Shown here: piece after piece, positions 1 through 8,807 of the stretch
Layout: each line of letters begins with the position of its first letter
Position numbering within the stretch: the first letter of the stretch is position 1
IMG/VR virus record: IMGVR_UViG_3300036791_000464
Location: 1 to 60,600 of that record
Origin: a virus
DNA: 60,600 nucleotides
Reading direction: 5' to 3' (one strand)
The notes under the pieces: model-generated
Told to the model about the DNA's origin: nothing
Databases searched by the model: none
Seen by the model: the letters and a program-made list of their open reading frames with translations, nothing else
Translations under genes and position numbers: made by a program

Positions 1-127
1 TCCGGGCTGCGGAGTCTCTTCGTCCATTTTGTCCCTCCTCTCATGAGTCGTACCTTCTATGACAAGGTCTACAAAGCTCGATGTAATCATCAGGGTCGTC
101 TAGGTAATCTCCTGAAATGTTCGCAAA
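1..127. repeat. Terminal direct repeat, left copy
   Basis: This stretch is identical to 60474-60600. A 127-bp exact end overlap is the usual sign of a circular or circularly permuted genome closed by an assembler. It is therefore more likely an assembly overlap than a biological terminal repeat. The HNH gene beginning at 370 runs leftward into it. Confidence 0.95.
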
Positions 128-370
128 GTCTGTGCCTGAGAAACCTGAGTTTGTCAAGCGAGGTTTTTCTCCGCATTGTTCGCAAACTCCTGTTCTTTCT
201 TTGATCTTACGAATCCGTTTGTGGACTGCCTGGTAGCTTGGATCATCAGTCCAATGTCCATTTTTCTCGCAGCTATTACTATCACCGATTTTGCGGCGAG
301 TTTCTTCAGTGTGTTTGAATCCCGGTCGCCTAGACACCGAGCACCCACATGTCTGATACATACACTTCAC
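41..370 (-). CDS. HNH homing endonuclease
   Basis: A 109-residue free-standing HNH nuclease. Residues 18-30 resemble the short NUMOD-type DNA-binding motif (FKHTEETRRKIGD). They are followed by a zinc pair CEQC and, near the C-terminus, the HNH half NISGDYLDDPDDYIELCRPCH with the second CxxC. Such enzymes cut DNA at a target site and spread by gene conversion. The start (GTG at 370, with an in-frame ATG at 361) overlaps the 3' end of the DNA polymerase gene by 41 bp, a common site for a mobile intruder. It is one of seven HNH genes in this genome, and its 3' end lies inside the terminal repeat. Confidence 0.88.
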   Translation of the reverse strand: MKCMYQTCGCSVSRRPGFKHTEETRRKIGDSNSCEKNGHWTDDPSYQAVHKRIRKIKERTGVCEQCGEKPRLTNSGFSGTDFANISGDYLDDPDDYIELCRPCHRRYDS

Positions 371-3300
371 GTGCCGCTCGCCAACCAGGTTTCACTCCGC
401 GAACGAGAACAATATCTTCATCAAGTGCGATCTTCCAGAGCAGCTTCTTGAATCGTTCGTATTTCCAGCGAGTGATCCGGATGCTGAGAAGATCGGTACC
501 GTCGTAGCCTGCCATCAACATCCACTCGTTTAGCTCCGGGTGCCTGACCTCAGATGGGTCTAGTTCCTCACCTGTTCGGGCGCGGTTCACTTCGAAGATG
601 TCTCGCAGGTTGCGGTGTACGACGACACCCAGCCAGACGATTTCGACATCGTCGCCGCGCTCCCAGGGAACCTCGACCGCAGTGTGTGTCGGCACCGGGA
701 GCTTCAATCTCGGCAGATCTGCCTTGACCGACGCGATCATGTTGTCCAGCTTCTCGATCCCGAACGGATCTTCGGCTGTCGCGAAGTCAACAAGCTTGGT
801 GATCGTCTTCGGCCCGATTCCCTTGACTGAGATCAAGGATGACCAGCTAACTCCATTCCAGTTCCTGACCCCATCGCGCCATGTGACGATCTTCTCAGCC
901 ATCTTCGGGCCGACACCTTCGATCTGATCGAAGCCAGGACGCAAACCCATCTCTCCCTCGCGCTTCCAAGTCAAGTCAGATTCGCGCAAATCGTATGGGA
1001 GGATTTCGAAGTCATGCTTGATCGCGTCACGCAGCATGATGACCTGACCGTCGAGCTTCGCTTTGGAAGTGACAGTCGCTTTCGCGTTCGATGATCCGCC
1101 GGCACCGCCACCGCCTGCCGACTTCTTATCGGCGCGATGGAGCATCGCTGCGTAAAACGCACCAGGGTGGTGTTGCTTGAACCACATCGTCCACCATGCT
1201 ATGTATCCGTAGGAGACTGAGTGGGCCGCGTTGAAGGCGTAGGATCCGCTGGTGGTGAGGTCTCCCCAGATGCTGCGCGCGAGGTCTTGGTCGATCTCGG
1301 GGTAGTCTGTTCGCTGGTGGATGGTGCGCGCTCCTTCCCAGAACCTTTCCCACTGGCGGTTGAACTCTTGGTCTCCGAGCTTGCGCGAGATGATCTTGCG
1401 GATGTAGGCTGCGTGCGTCCAATCGAAGTTTCCGATTTCACGAACGATTTGGAGGATTTGCTCTTGGTAGACGATTTGGAACTGAGTGAAGCCTGTGATA
1501 TGCTCAAGTGCAGGGTGACGGAGATGGGGCTGCTTTTCTCCCCGCTTGATGTCAACGTAGTCTGCAACTGCTCCATTGTGGAGCGGGCCTGGGCGGGCGA
1601 GAGCAGTGACATGACAAACTTCATTGAAGTCGTCTGGCCTGACCGATCCATTGACCATTCGCATAGCTCGCCCTTCAAACTGAAATATACCTGTGACATC
1701 GTTATCCTTGAACCCTTCTATTGTTGCTTCGTCTACAATCGGAATCTCGTAAAGGAACGAAGCCGGTTTGCCTTCCATGATACACATCTGGACGAGCGCG
1801 TCGAGCGCGGAGAGACCGAGCAGGTCAATCTTGAGTACGCCCAGATACTCAGCGTCATATTTATCGAGCGCGACTACCTGGATGGATCTCTTTTGAACTG
1901 TCCGTTCCAGGATCGCAGTGATGTCGGTGATCGGCTCGTTAGAGATCGCTACGCCAGCTGCGTGGACTCCGAAAGACTTGACATTGCCTTCAAGCAGAGT
2001 CGCATCCATGATCTTTGGGTAGCGCTCGACTACGCCAGCTGCTTGCTCAAACTGCTCGATGGTATCCTCGATAGTCGCGCTGGCACGGAGATCGCCGGAT
2101 GACCGTTCCAAGAGCACGTCTTTGATCTGCTCCACTTCGTACTTTGGGATACGGTGAACCCGAGCTACATCGTCTAGCGCGAGTCGAGATTTGAAGGTGC
2201 CGAAGGTACCGATCTGATTGACACATTCTCGACCGTACTTGATAACCAGATAGTCAACAACCTCTCCACGACGGGCAGAAACAAAGTCAAGGTCGATGTC
2301 TGGGAGGTCAAGACGGGTGATGTCAATGAACCTCTCGAAAACGAGGTGCGGGAAGAGCATAGGGTTGACTTCGGTGATACGGAGAAGCCAACAGACCAGG
2401 CTCGCCGCCGCTGATCCACGCGCCGGGCCAACTCCAATACCCTTGTCCTTGGCGAACCTGACAGCGTCAGAAACGATAAGGAAGTAGTCGGCAAAGTCTT
2501 TCTCCTCGATGATGGATGTCTCGTATTTGAGACGCTCCTGATATCGACGGCGCTCACGGTAACCAAGTTGGCCGCAGCCTCGGTACTCCCATCCTTCTTT
2601 GAGCCAGTCGCGGAATGTTTCTGTGCTTGTCTTTCCGTTTCGTGTCGGGTAGCGAACCATCTCCAGCTTAGGCAGCTCGACTGTACAATCCTGCGACAGT
2701 TCTTCTGTCATCAGGATCGCGTTGATGGCTTCCTGTCTAGTCAGGCCGGTCGCGACGAGACGGTTCAGGATCGAACGGTCTGTTGCTGGCGGACAAAGCT
2801 CTGCTGTATACCCCCAAGACTTCGACAGATCCTCCGGCGTAGACTTCCCTCCGCTCCGGAGCGAGTGTAGAACCTTTTGTAGCTCGTTATCCGTCGGCAA
2901 GGTGTAGTGACAATCTAGCGTCGCGACCAACGGCACACCCGTCTCCCTTGCCAACCGAGCCAGGAGTGGGTTGGCCCTGCGGGTAGTCTCAAGCTCCGGG
3001 AACGCTTGGACTTCGATACAATATGCGTTTCCAAAAGCGCGATGGAAGCGTTGAGCGACGGCCAAAGCTCGGCCATAACTAGCATCTTCAGGCGCGATAC
3101 CCTTACCTCCAACAAGCGAGCAGAAGAGTAGCGATCCCTGACATCCAGATAATACCACGATGCCCTTGCTGTGTTCGCGGAGCATTCTTCCTGAAACGGT
3201 GGGCTCATAATAGAATCCCTCCATATAGGAACGCGAGACGAGCTTCAAAATGTTCCGGTACCCTGCCTGATCTCTCGCGAGAATCGTGAGGTGATTCTTC

Positions 3301-3734
3301 AGCTGAGAGCGGCGCTCTTGGTCGATCTCTCCCGTGTACAACTCGATACCGAAGATCGGTTTGACCCCTGTTTCCTTCGCAGCCTGTTCGAACTTGACAT
3401 GCGACATTACGTTTCCGTGTTCGGTCAGAGCAAGCGCAGATCCATTGAGTTCAGAGATTCGACGGACGTGCGCCTCTGGAAGCTGAAACCCGTCGAGGAA
3501 CGAATACGTCGAATGATGATGGAGGCTGACAAACCTGAGCGGTCTCGTGAGACGAGGATTCCGATGAGTACGCTTGTCCTTCCGAACCATGGCAATGTTA
3601 TCGTCATGGTCGCACTCCTTTCCAAACGCTGGTAGTTTTGCATGATCGGGGGATTCGCCGCGCTCGATCTTCTTGCCGAACGCGGAGAGCTTTGCCTTGC
3701 CTGGACTTTCGCCTCTCTGGATAGGTTCAGCCAT
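330..3734 (-). CDS. dnaE: DNA polymerase III alpha subunit (DnaE-type)
   Basis: A 1134-residue family-C replicative polymerase. An N-terminal PHP domain is visible from about residue 68 (VSLHHHSTYSF, then ALTEHGNV). The palm carries GPARGSAAASLV and the catalytic acidic motif LDLPDIDLDF. A helix-hairpin-helix region (IEGVGPKMAEKI, VKGIGPKTITKL) lies near residue 930. The size matches bacterial DnaE closely. The first 45 residues hold two copies of an RGESPxxAKLxAFGK motif that are not part of the family. The start codon follows the stop of the upstream zinc-ribbon gene immediately, with only a weak AGGTG ribosome site, so the exact N-terminus is uncertain. The protein presumably copies the phage genome together with the primase-MCM protein at 6041-8797. 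I see no clamp gene. Confidence 0.95.
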   Translation of the reverse strand: MAEPIQRGESPGKAKLSAFGKKIERGESPDHAKLPAFGKECDHDDNIAMVRKDKRTHRNPRLTRPLRFVSLHHHSTYSFLDGFQLPEAHVRRISELNGSALALTEHGNVMSHVKFEQAAKETGVKPIFGIELYTGEIDQERRSQLKNHLTILARDQAGYRNILKLVSRSYMEGFYYEPTVSGRMLREHSKGIVVLSGCQGSLLFCSLVGGKGIAPEDASYGRALAVAQRFHRAFGNAYCIEVQAFPELETTRRANPLLARLARETGVPLVATLDCHYTLPTDNELQKVLHSLRSGGKSTPEDLSKSWGYTAELCPPATDRSILNRLVATGLTRQEAINAILMTEELSQDCTVELPKLEMVRYPTRNGKTSTETFRDWLKEGWEYRGCGQLGYRERRRYQERLKYETSIIEEKDFADYFLIVSDAVRFAKDKGIGVGPARGSAAASLVCWLLRITEVNPMLFPHLVFERFIDITRLDLPDIDLDFVSARRGEVVDYLVIKYGRECVNQIGTFGTFKSRLALDDVARVHRIPKYEVEQIKDVLLERSSGDLRASATIEDTIEQFEQAAGVVERYPKIMDATLLEGNVKSFGVHAAGVAISNEPITDITAILERTVQKRSIQVVALDKYDAEYLGVLKIDLLGLSALDALVQMCIMEGKPASFLYEIPIVDEATIEGFKDNDVTGIFQFEGRAMRMVNGSVRPDDFNEVCHVTALARPGPLHNGAVADYVDIKRGEKQPHLRHPALEHITGFTQFQIVYQEQILQIVREIGNFDWTHAAYIRKIISRKLGDQEFNRQWERFWEGARTIHQRTDYPEIDQDLARSIWGDLTTSGSYAFNAAHSVSYGYIAWWTMWFKQHHPGAFYAAMLHRADKKSAGGGGAGGSSNAKATVTSKAKLDGQVIMLRDAIKHDFEILPYDLRESDLTWKREGEMGLRPGFDQIEGVGPKMAEKIVTWRDGVRNWNGVSWSSLISVKGIGPKTITKLVDFATAEDPFGIEKLDNMIASVKADLPRLKLPVPTHTAVEVPWERGDDVEIVWLGVVVHRNLRDIFEVNRARTGEELDPSEVRHPELNEWMLMAGYDGTDLLSIRITRWKYERFKKLLWKIALDEDIVLVRGVKPGWRAAREVYVSDMWVLGV

Positions 3735-3875
3735 TTAGCACCTACACTTCCATATCGCTCGTAGACAACCTTTGCATCGAATAGTGTAACCATCTTCATC
3801 GTAGTTGCCGAGATACGTCGCCCATTTGCCGCATTTGCAGCGAGGCATTACGACAAGAGCAGGATGTTCAGCCAT
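3735..3875 (-). CDS. Small zinc-ribbon protein
   Basis: A 46-residue protein with two CxC/CxxC pairs (CKCGKW and CKGCLRAIWKCRC) that would bind one zinc ion. The start at 3875 is chosen for the GTTAGGAGTAAGG site just upstream. Its stop codon directly abuts the polymerase start codon, so the two are probably translationally coupled. Function unknown. Confidence 0.7.
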   Translation of the reverse strand: MAEHPALVVMPRCKCGKWATYLGNYDEDGYTIRCKGCLRAIWKCRC

Positions 3876-4032
3876 CCTTACTCCTAACGTCTCCGTGAAT
3901 GGCGAGCCAGATATCGAGCCACCCATCCACATCGTCTTCTGTTTTCGGTACCTTTGGAGGATCGCCATACTTCTCCACGAGGTACGCTTCAATCGCTTCG
4001 GATAGAAGCACTGTTTTACTAGGATCATCCAC
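3868..4032 (-). CDS. Small acidic hypothetical protein
   Basis: A 54-residue frame starting at GTG, reading VDDPSKTVLLSEAIEAYLVE and ending near HGDVRSKDG. The amphipathic helical sequence looks like a real protein. It overlaps its neighbours by 8 bp on each side, which suits this tightly packed operon. No ATG is available in this frame, so the call rests on the GTG start and protein-like composition. Confidence 0.55.
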   Translation of the reverse strand: MDDPSKTVLLSEAIEAYLVEKYGDPPKVPKTEDDVDGWLDIWLAIHGDVRSKDG

Positions 4033-4318
4033 GCATGCCTCTCTCGATCTGCTTGATCAGGAACGCCGCATAGTTGATGACGTCGAGCGCGTCTTCCACT
4101 ATCGCCATCATCCAGACACTATCGTCTTTCGCCCGTCCCTCTTCGTTGATTGTGTATGCGTTCTCGATACGGGTGACCCGCTCGCGTAGCTCGCGGATCT
4201 TGTCAGACGGCGGGAACTCCAACCACATCTGTCCGCGAACATGCGACTTGTCGATAAAGATCTGATTCGCTCTGTCGAGTATCTTCCGGTGCTCGGCTTC
4301 GAAGTTAGGCGATGGCAT
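4025..4318 (-). CDS. MazG/DUF1599-like small protein
   Basis: A 97-residue mostly helical protein. The C-terminal stretch SVWMMAIVEDALDVINYAAF resembles the conserved E-D-L-D-x-x-N/A-Y helix of DUF1599/MazG-like all-alpha proteins, which bind or hydrolyse nucleotides. That is family resemblance by eye, not a proven match. The start at 4318 avoids most of the overlap with the upstream phosphatase gene. Its position beside a HAD phosphatase and close to replication genes supports a nucleotide-metabolism role. Confidence 0.5.
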   Translation of the reverse strand: MPSPNFEAEHRKILDRANQIFIDKSHVRGQMWLEFPPSDKIRELRERVTRIENAYTINEEGRAKDDSVWMMAIVEDALDVINYAAFLIKQIERGMRG

Positions 4319-4955
4319 ACGACTCTTTCCATCCTTCAATCATGTCTCCGATCCTTGTGGTGATCGTCCACATCTCGCTACGCCTCCCGCGGACGGCCAC
4401 GTTCCAAGCCGTACCCATAAGGATGGAGACGTTCCGCCCGACGAGACGATCTGCCTCATCACACATCTCCGGGAGATCATCGATGATCGCGACGATCCTG
4501 TCCTCATCTACCCGGTCGAGCAACTTGGCGTACTTGTCTTCATCAAACAGCATGCCGTCGTACTCGGCCATTCCGTGACGGCGCAGCCATTCGACCGTAT
4601 CCGGGATGACGGTATCGAGCGACAGATACGGGCGCGTCGTCGTGAGCCAAAGCTCGGCGTCACAAGCGATGATCTCGTTGAGGAGATCAGCAGCGCCGTC
4701 GAATACCGGCATGCTGCGCTTCATCCCGCCCTGCCGGTACGCGAGCTTGATGGCGCGGTACTCGTCCGTCTCGATCCCGTTCGCCGTCTTGAACCAGAGC
4801 CGGAAGCTATGCCCTCCGGTGTAGTTGCGTTGTAGCTCGCGACCGACGTACTGCTCGGTAAAGTCAATGAAGTGACCGTGGTAGTCGCCAAGCGTCCCGT
4901 CGATATCTACGGCGACAACCGGACGAATGATCTCGCTACACTTGCTGCAAAGCAC
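4305..4955 (-). CDS. HAD-superfamily phosphatase / 5'-nucleotidase-like
   Basis: A 216-residue protein with the HAD motif I VVAVDIDGTLGD, where the two Asp residues are the nucleophile and acid/base. Motif II is near ELWLTTTRP and motif III/IV near DRIVAIIDDLPEMCD. Phage relatives dephosphorylate deoxynucleoside monophosphates, but the substrate cannot be read here. The GTG at 4955 is preferred because GAGGAGG lies six bases upstream. This start places it inside the 3' end of the flavoprotein gene (20-bp overlap). The N-terminus carries a CSKC pair that may bind metal. Confidence 0.8.
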   Translation of the reverse strand: MLCSKCSEIIRPVVAVDIDGTLGDYHGHFIDFTEQYVGRELQRNYTGGHSFRLWFKTANGIETDEYRAIKLAYRQGGMKRSMPVFDGAADLLNEIIACDAELWLTTTRPYLSLDTVIPDTVEWLRRHGMAEYDGMLFDEDKYAKLLDRVDEDRIVAIIDDLPEMCDEADRLVGRNVSILMGTAWNVAVRGRRSEMWTITTRIGDMIEGWKESYAIA

Positions 4956-5715
4956 TTCTGACCTCCTCGTATCCGTGGTGGGTGAAAGCGTGTCTGTCCC
5001 ATTTCCCGAAGCGACCGATGCGGACGACATTCGGGTGACAGGTACAGGTTGTTCGTAGCGGCTTGATGCCCTTGCTGACTCTGACCCCTTCCGCTAAGAC
5101 GCTTGTGCTGATATTCGTGGGTGCGTGATCCTCGGAGAACTCCCATGATTGGTACCCTCGGATTCGTGAGTAGCGATACCAAGCTGGCATCCCGACCAGA
5201 TCGACTCCGTTGTAAACCATAATGTTTTCTTCCACGGTGGTCGGCCCGTGTAGGACGACGATGTTGACGGCGTCGAACCGATGTTGCCAATCGAGGCAGA
5301 TCGAGCGCGCCGGGATCGCGCTGAAGACCATATCTGCCTTGATACCCTCGACGCTCTCAGGTGTTACCTGTACATCGACTATGAGTTTATTGTACTGTCG
5401 CCATAGCTTGGAGTAGGCCGACTTGAGATCCCATCCCGGCGTCGGCCCGATGGTGAACTTGTCCCAGCTGACTTCTGCGTTCGGATCCCCGTATACGCTT
5501 TCAGCATATCCCCAGCGTGTCCCGACCTTGTTGACGTCTATCATCATCTCGGGATTATCCGGGCTGATGTCCGGAATCGGTGCATGTAGATACATCGCGC
5601 CAAACGTGATGCTACGGCGCTTCCGAGAGTAGATGACGACATCATGTCCGACCGTCGCAGCCGAGTGTGCCGCGATTAGACCTGCAGGCCCACAACCAAG
5701 GATGGCTACCTTCAT
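4936..5715 (-). CDS. FAD/NAD(P)-binding oxidoreductase-like flavoprotein
   Basis: A 259-residue protein beginning with a classic Rossmann dinucleotide-binding fingerprint, MKVAILGCGPAGLIAAHSA, followed by an acidic/basic strand end near VVIYSRKR. A C-terminal CTCHP and a conserved-looking WDRHAFTHHGYEE tail follow. The enzyme would bind FAD or NAD(P), but the reaction is unknown. ATG at 5715 overlaps the preceding stop as ATGA. Flavin oxidoreductases are uncommon in phage genomes and sometimes take part in thymine hypermodification. No kinase or other partner of that pathway is visible here, so this role is only a possibility. Confidence 0.7.
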   Translation of the reverse strand: MKVAILGCGPAGLIAAHSAATVGHDVVIYSRKRRSITFGAMYLHAPIPDISPDNPEMMIDVNKVGTRWGYAESVYGDPNAEVSWDKFTIGPTPGWDLKSAYSKLWRQYNKLIVDVQVTPESVEGIKADMVFSAIPARSICLDWQHRFDAVNIVVLHGPTTVEENIMVYNGVDLVGMPAWYRYSRIRGYQSWEFSEDHAPTNISTSVLAEGVRVSKGIKPLRTTCTCHPNVVRIGRFGKWDRHAFTHHGYEEVRSALQQV

Positions 5716-6029
5716 TCGAACATTACCTTCAGTCTGTTGAGGATGTACATAACAACTTTCCTCTTCGCCTCGTCGGGATGCGCCTCCACCCACTCATCGG
5801 TAAGGCCGTTCATGCGCATCTTTTGATTCTCGCGATTTTGCCGAATCAACTCCTCGAAACTTTTATGAGTCTCGGGATCGTTCAGCATCGTCTCGACATA
5901 AATCCAACCCTCATACGCCGAGATCAACCTGTGAGCGAGAGTTTCATCTTTGTGCGGAACCGTAGCTCTCGCTCGTGCGGTATCCTTGGCGTACAACTCC
6001 TCGATCTCTTCTGGTGTCCATTCATCCAT
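5712..6029 (-). CDS. Hypothetical helical protein
   Basis: A 105-residue charged helical protein (MDEWTPEEIEELYAKD at the N-terminus). The start is set at 6029 by GGAGGGAGCAAA, which lies within the last codons of the primase-helicase gene. It overlaps the flavoprotein start by four bases. No family recognised. Confidence 0.75.
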   Translation of the reverse strand: MDEWTPEEIEELYAKDTARARATVPHKDETLAHRLISAYEGWIYVETMLNDPETHKSFEELIRQNRENQKMRMNGLTDEWVEAHPDEAKRKVVMYILNRLKVMFE

Positions 6030-6040
6030 TTTGCTCCCTC

Positions 6041-8797
6041 CTACCAACGTACCTCACGGAGTAACCCGTGGAGTGTTGGTTCGACCATGATGTCTGCTCC
6101 ACCCTCTTTACGCACCATGCGTGCGTTGTAGAGCGTATTGATGATCGCGTTCGCTCGATCTCGATCAACATTGAGTACCTCTTCAAGATCCTGACGACGG
6201 AAGCGGCCGGTTTGGCGCAGTAGCTTCGCCAGATTACGCTGACTCAGCAGATATTCTCGGATCGACTCGCGTTGCTCTTCTGCCTCCTGCTTGTCTAGGA
6301 TCCGCTCGCGCGACCGTTCCGCGTAACCGAGCGTCGGCATATTGTAGATGACGTCGATGAACTTGACTGCGTCCTGTACGTGGATCGGCGTAACGACAAT
6401 CTTCTCATAGGTGTCGTCGGTCGAGAATGTACGCGCGGCGAGTGCTATGGCTATGCGCGCAATCTTGATGCGTGCGTTCGCAGCCTGGAGTAGTGGCGGA
6501 TCCTCTACATAACGGTCGCCTACCTTCATCGCGAGCTTGAAGACTGTCTCTTCCGCGTTGCGCGCCCATACGATCTGATCTAGGTGTCTCGTCCACACCC
6601 ACATCAGGAGCGTATGACACGCTTCGCTCGTGTACTTGAGTTCACCGGTATCTAGCAGCTTATTGTATTCCTCAGGTTTGACATCATACTTCGACAGGGC
6701 CATCGCGATATCGAAGCGCGCTATGTCTTCGGGATTCCCGATCAAAGGTTTGATTGCATCGACACCGTACGTGAACTGCTCCATTCCTCCGTCGCGCGGA
6801 TTCCCGAGCCAGAGTAGCCGTGTCCGGGCGAACGTGACCTCTTGTTGGATCTTCGTTATTCGGGCCAAGCCAGAAGCCCGCACGTCGGACATCTTAGCAA
6901 TCTCTTCCGGGTGGAGTCCTGATAGCTCATCAATAACAACCAACCTTCTGTCGTTGATTGGTATGACACCCCAAGTAACGGCCCAATCTCTTCCACCAAT
7001 CTGCTGCAGGCCTCCAACCAAGCCGGCAATAGTAGCTGCTTCTCCTCCGACGATTTCTCCTGCTCCATAATGTCGTACAAGTCGTTCAGCAGCCTCAGAC
7101 TTCCCTGTGCGAGTATCTCCAACGATGAGAGATTCGATCCATCCTCTGTGGACAACTTGACCCCCAAACTTGAACGAGAGCGGCGAGTGGAATGTTAGAT
7201 CCATGACTGCGTGCATTTCCGGGCGTCCGACGATCTTTGTAACGTGGCTCGCTAGCTCGCGCTCGATCTCGCCCAGCTTCTTGTATGGCCTTTGTCTACC
7301 GCGAACCTGGAACCGCTTCATGAGATTGCGAGCGTCATCGCTCATTTCGAAACGATCTACGCTCGTCTCCTGCTGCTTGACGTCCCAAGCGAGAAAGTCG
7401 TTGTGTTGGTCTCGCGGGTTCGGATAGAGAGCACCGGTGACTAGGACAGTCGTGTTCTGCATCGTATTGTAGCGACCGACCGACGTGATCTTGATGTTCT
7501 TGTAGTTACTCGCTTGTGTTCCGTCGGCGTGGTCGATACTCGGTCGAGCGTACAACTCTTCGACCGACTGGTGATCTTCGATCTCGATGTCGAGCTTACC
7601 ACATTTCTGCGCGCCGTACTCTAGCCGGATCATTTCGAAGATCTGAGCTTGCGATGAATCGATCATGCCGAGAATCTTCGGGCTAGTCGGCGGGATCTCT
7701 AGCGATGCCTCTCCGCCGCTGGTCGCGTTCATCGGACATATCTTACACTTCGGCCCGGCATCCTGCGTGCAGTGGAGCTTTGCCTTCCATGGGATCGTAT
7801 AGCCGGGATCGCGCTTACCCTTGATCGTTACCTGTAGCTTGACCGGATCTCCGACCTTGTGAGCGTCGAACGAGTCGAGCACCGTGACGATACTCGGGTC
7901 GTTGTTACGCTTCTTCAAAGGCTGGGCTTCGGCTAGCAGGCTTTCGAAGTCGGAGTTGTCGTGCTCGCGCCAGAAGTCGCTCAGATCCTTCCCATGTTTG
8001 TCCTCAATGGGATATGGAAGGGTAACGATCCGGACATCGGCTGTTCGACCGAGAGAGCGCGCGACCTTGTTCGCTCCGATCTGTCCGTCACGGTCGCAAT
8101 CCTGAGCGATAAATACAAGCTTATCCTTGAAGTGCGGGTTCCAGCGAGGGTACCATGTCTTGGCCCCGGAGGTACGGGTGATGGCGGCGTAGCCATGTTG
8201 GATGGTCGCGAGCGTATCCCACTCACCTTCGCAGATAATGATCCGGTCGGCCTCTAGCTGGTTCATCGGGTATAGCTCGGTCGTACGCATCCCCGTAACG
8301 CTGCGTATCTTCGTGTGCGCATCCTCTCTAGTCGTATAGCGCCGGACGTTCCAGATCTCTTGCTTGGGGCCGCGAATCGGGATCGTGTATACTTGTCTGA
8401 CTCGATCCCATCCGATTTCGAAGTCTACCATCGTCTTTGTATGGATACCCCGCTCCACCAGATAGTCGCAGACGGTTGGATCGTCGAGCAGAGCTTCGTG
8501 CCATCCTCGGATATGGCCCTCGGTGATGATCTCGTTCCCGACGGCCGTTTGCCGGGAAGCGCCGTTGTAGTTGACGCTTCCCGGCTCCAGCCAGTTGCTT
8601 TTCTGCGCAACCAGATCCGTGACTCTCCCTCCACCGCATCCGGCGAAGCAGTACCACTCGCCGGTCAGCGTGTTGAGCGACGCCGACCGATTCTCGTCCT
8701 CATGTAGCGGACAGAGCATGTCCCACTCGCCGTTCGAGCGGACACGTCCGAGTAGATACGGCTTGAGAAGCCGTAGGTGGCGAGCCGAGAGAGCCAT
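6041..8797 (-). CDS. Primase fused to MCM-type helicase
   Basis: A 918-residue fusion. Residues 25-60 form a CHC2-like primase zinc finger (CPLHED, then CFAGCGGG). A Toprim domain follows (IIICEGEWDTLATIQHG, then FIAQDCDRDGQIGANK). A cysteine-rich OB-like region (CTQDAGPKCKICPM) around residue 345 resembles the MCM N-terminal half. The AAA+ core has Walker A GDTRTGKS, Walker B LVVIDELSGL, sensor-like LLWLGNP, and an ARFDIAM motif matching the MCM SRFD arginine-finger box. A winged-helix-like C-terminus (about residues 850-918) follows. This is the T7 gp4 layout with an MCM motor in place of the RecA-type helicase. It presumably unwinds and primes at the replication fork with the DnaE polymerase. 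Confidence 0.88.
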   Translation of the reverse strand: MALSARHLRLLKPYLLGRVRSNGEWDMLCPLHEDENRSASLNTLTGEWYCFAGCGGGRVTDLVAQKSNWLEPGSVNYNGASRQTAVGNEIITEGHIRGWHEALLDDPTVCDYLVERGIHTKTMVDFEIGWDRVRQVYTIPIRGPKQEIWNVRRYTTREDAHTKIRSVTGMRTTELYPMNQLEADRIIICEGEWDTLATIQHGYAAITRTSGAKTWYPRWNPHFKDKLVFIAQDCDRDGQIGANKVARSLGRTADVRIVTLPYPIEDKHGKDLSDFWREHDNSDFESLLAEAQPLKKRNNDPSIVTVLDSFDAHKVGDPVKLQVTIKGKRDPGYTIPWKAKLHCTQDAGPKCKICPMNATSGGEASLEIPPTSPKILGMIDSSQAQIFEMIRLEYGAQKCGKLDIEIEDHQSVEELYARPSIDHADGTQASNYKNIKITSVGRYNTMQNTTVLVTGALYPNPRDQHNDFLAWDVKQQETSVDRFEMSDDARNLMKRFQVRGRQRPYKKLGEIERELASHVTKIVGRPEMHAVMDLTFHSPLSFKFGGQVVHRGWIESLIVGDTRTGKSEAAERLVRHYGAGEIVGGEAATIAGLVGGLQQIGGRDWAVTWGVIPINDRRLVVIDELSGLHPEEIAKMSDVRASGLARITKIQQEVTFARTRLLWLGNPRDGGMEQFTYGVDAIKPLIGNPEDIARFDIAMALSKYDVKPEEYNKLLDTGELKYTSEACHTLLMWVWTRHLDQIVWARNAEETVFKLAMKVGDRYVEDPPLLQAANARIKIARIAIALAARTFSTDDTYEKIVVTPIHVQDAVKFIDVIYNMPTLGYAERSRERILDKQEAEEQRESIREYLLSQRNLAKLLRQTGRFRRQDLEEVLNVDRDRANAIINTLYNARMVRKEGGADIMVEPTLHGLLREVRW

Positions 8798-8807
8798 GGC
8801 TAGTGGC

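Noticed and set aside
1-127. True terminal redundancy or cohesive end
   Set aside because: An exact 127-bp match of the contig ends is what a 127-mer assembler leaves on a circular sequence.
1221-2102. Plus-strand frame of 293 codons inside the polymerase gene
   Set aside because: Antisense shadow of dnaE; no family signature and no ribosome site.
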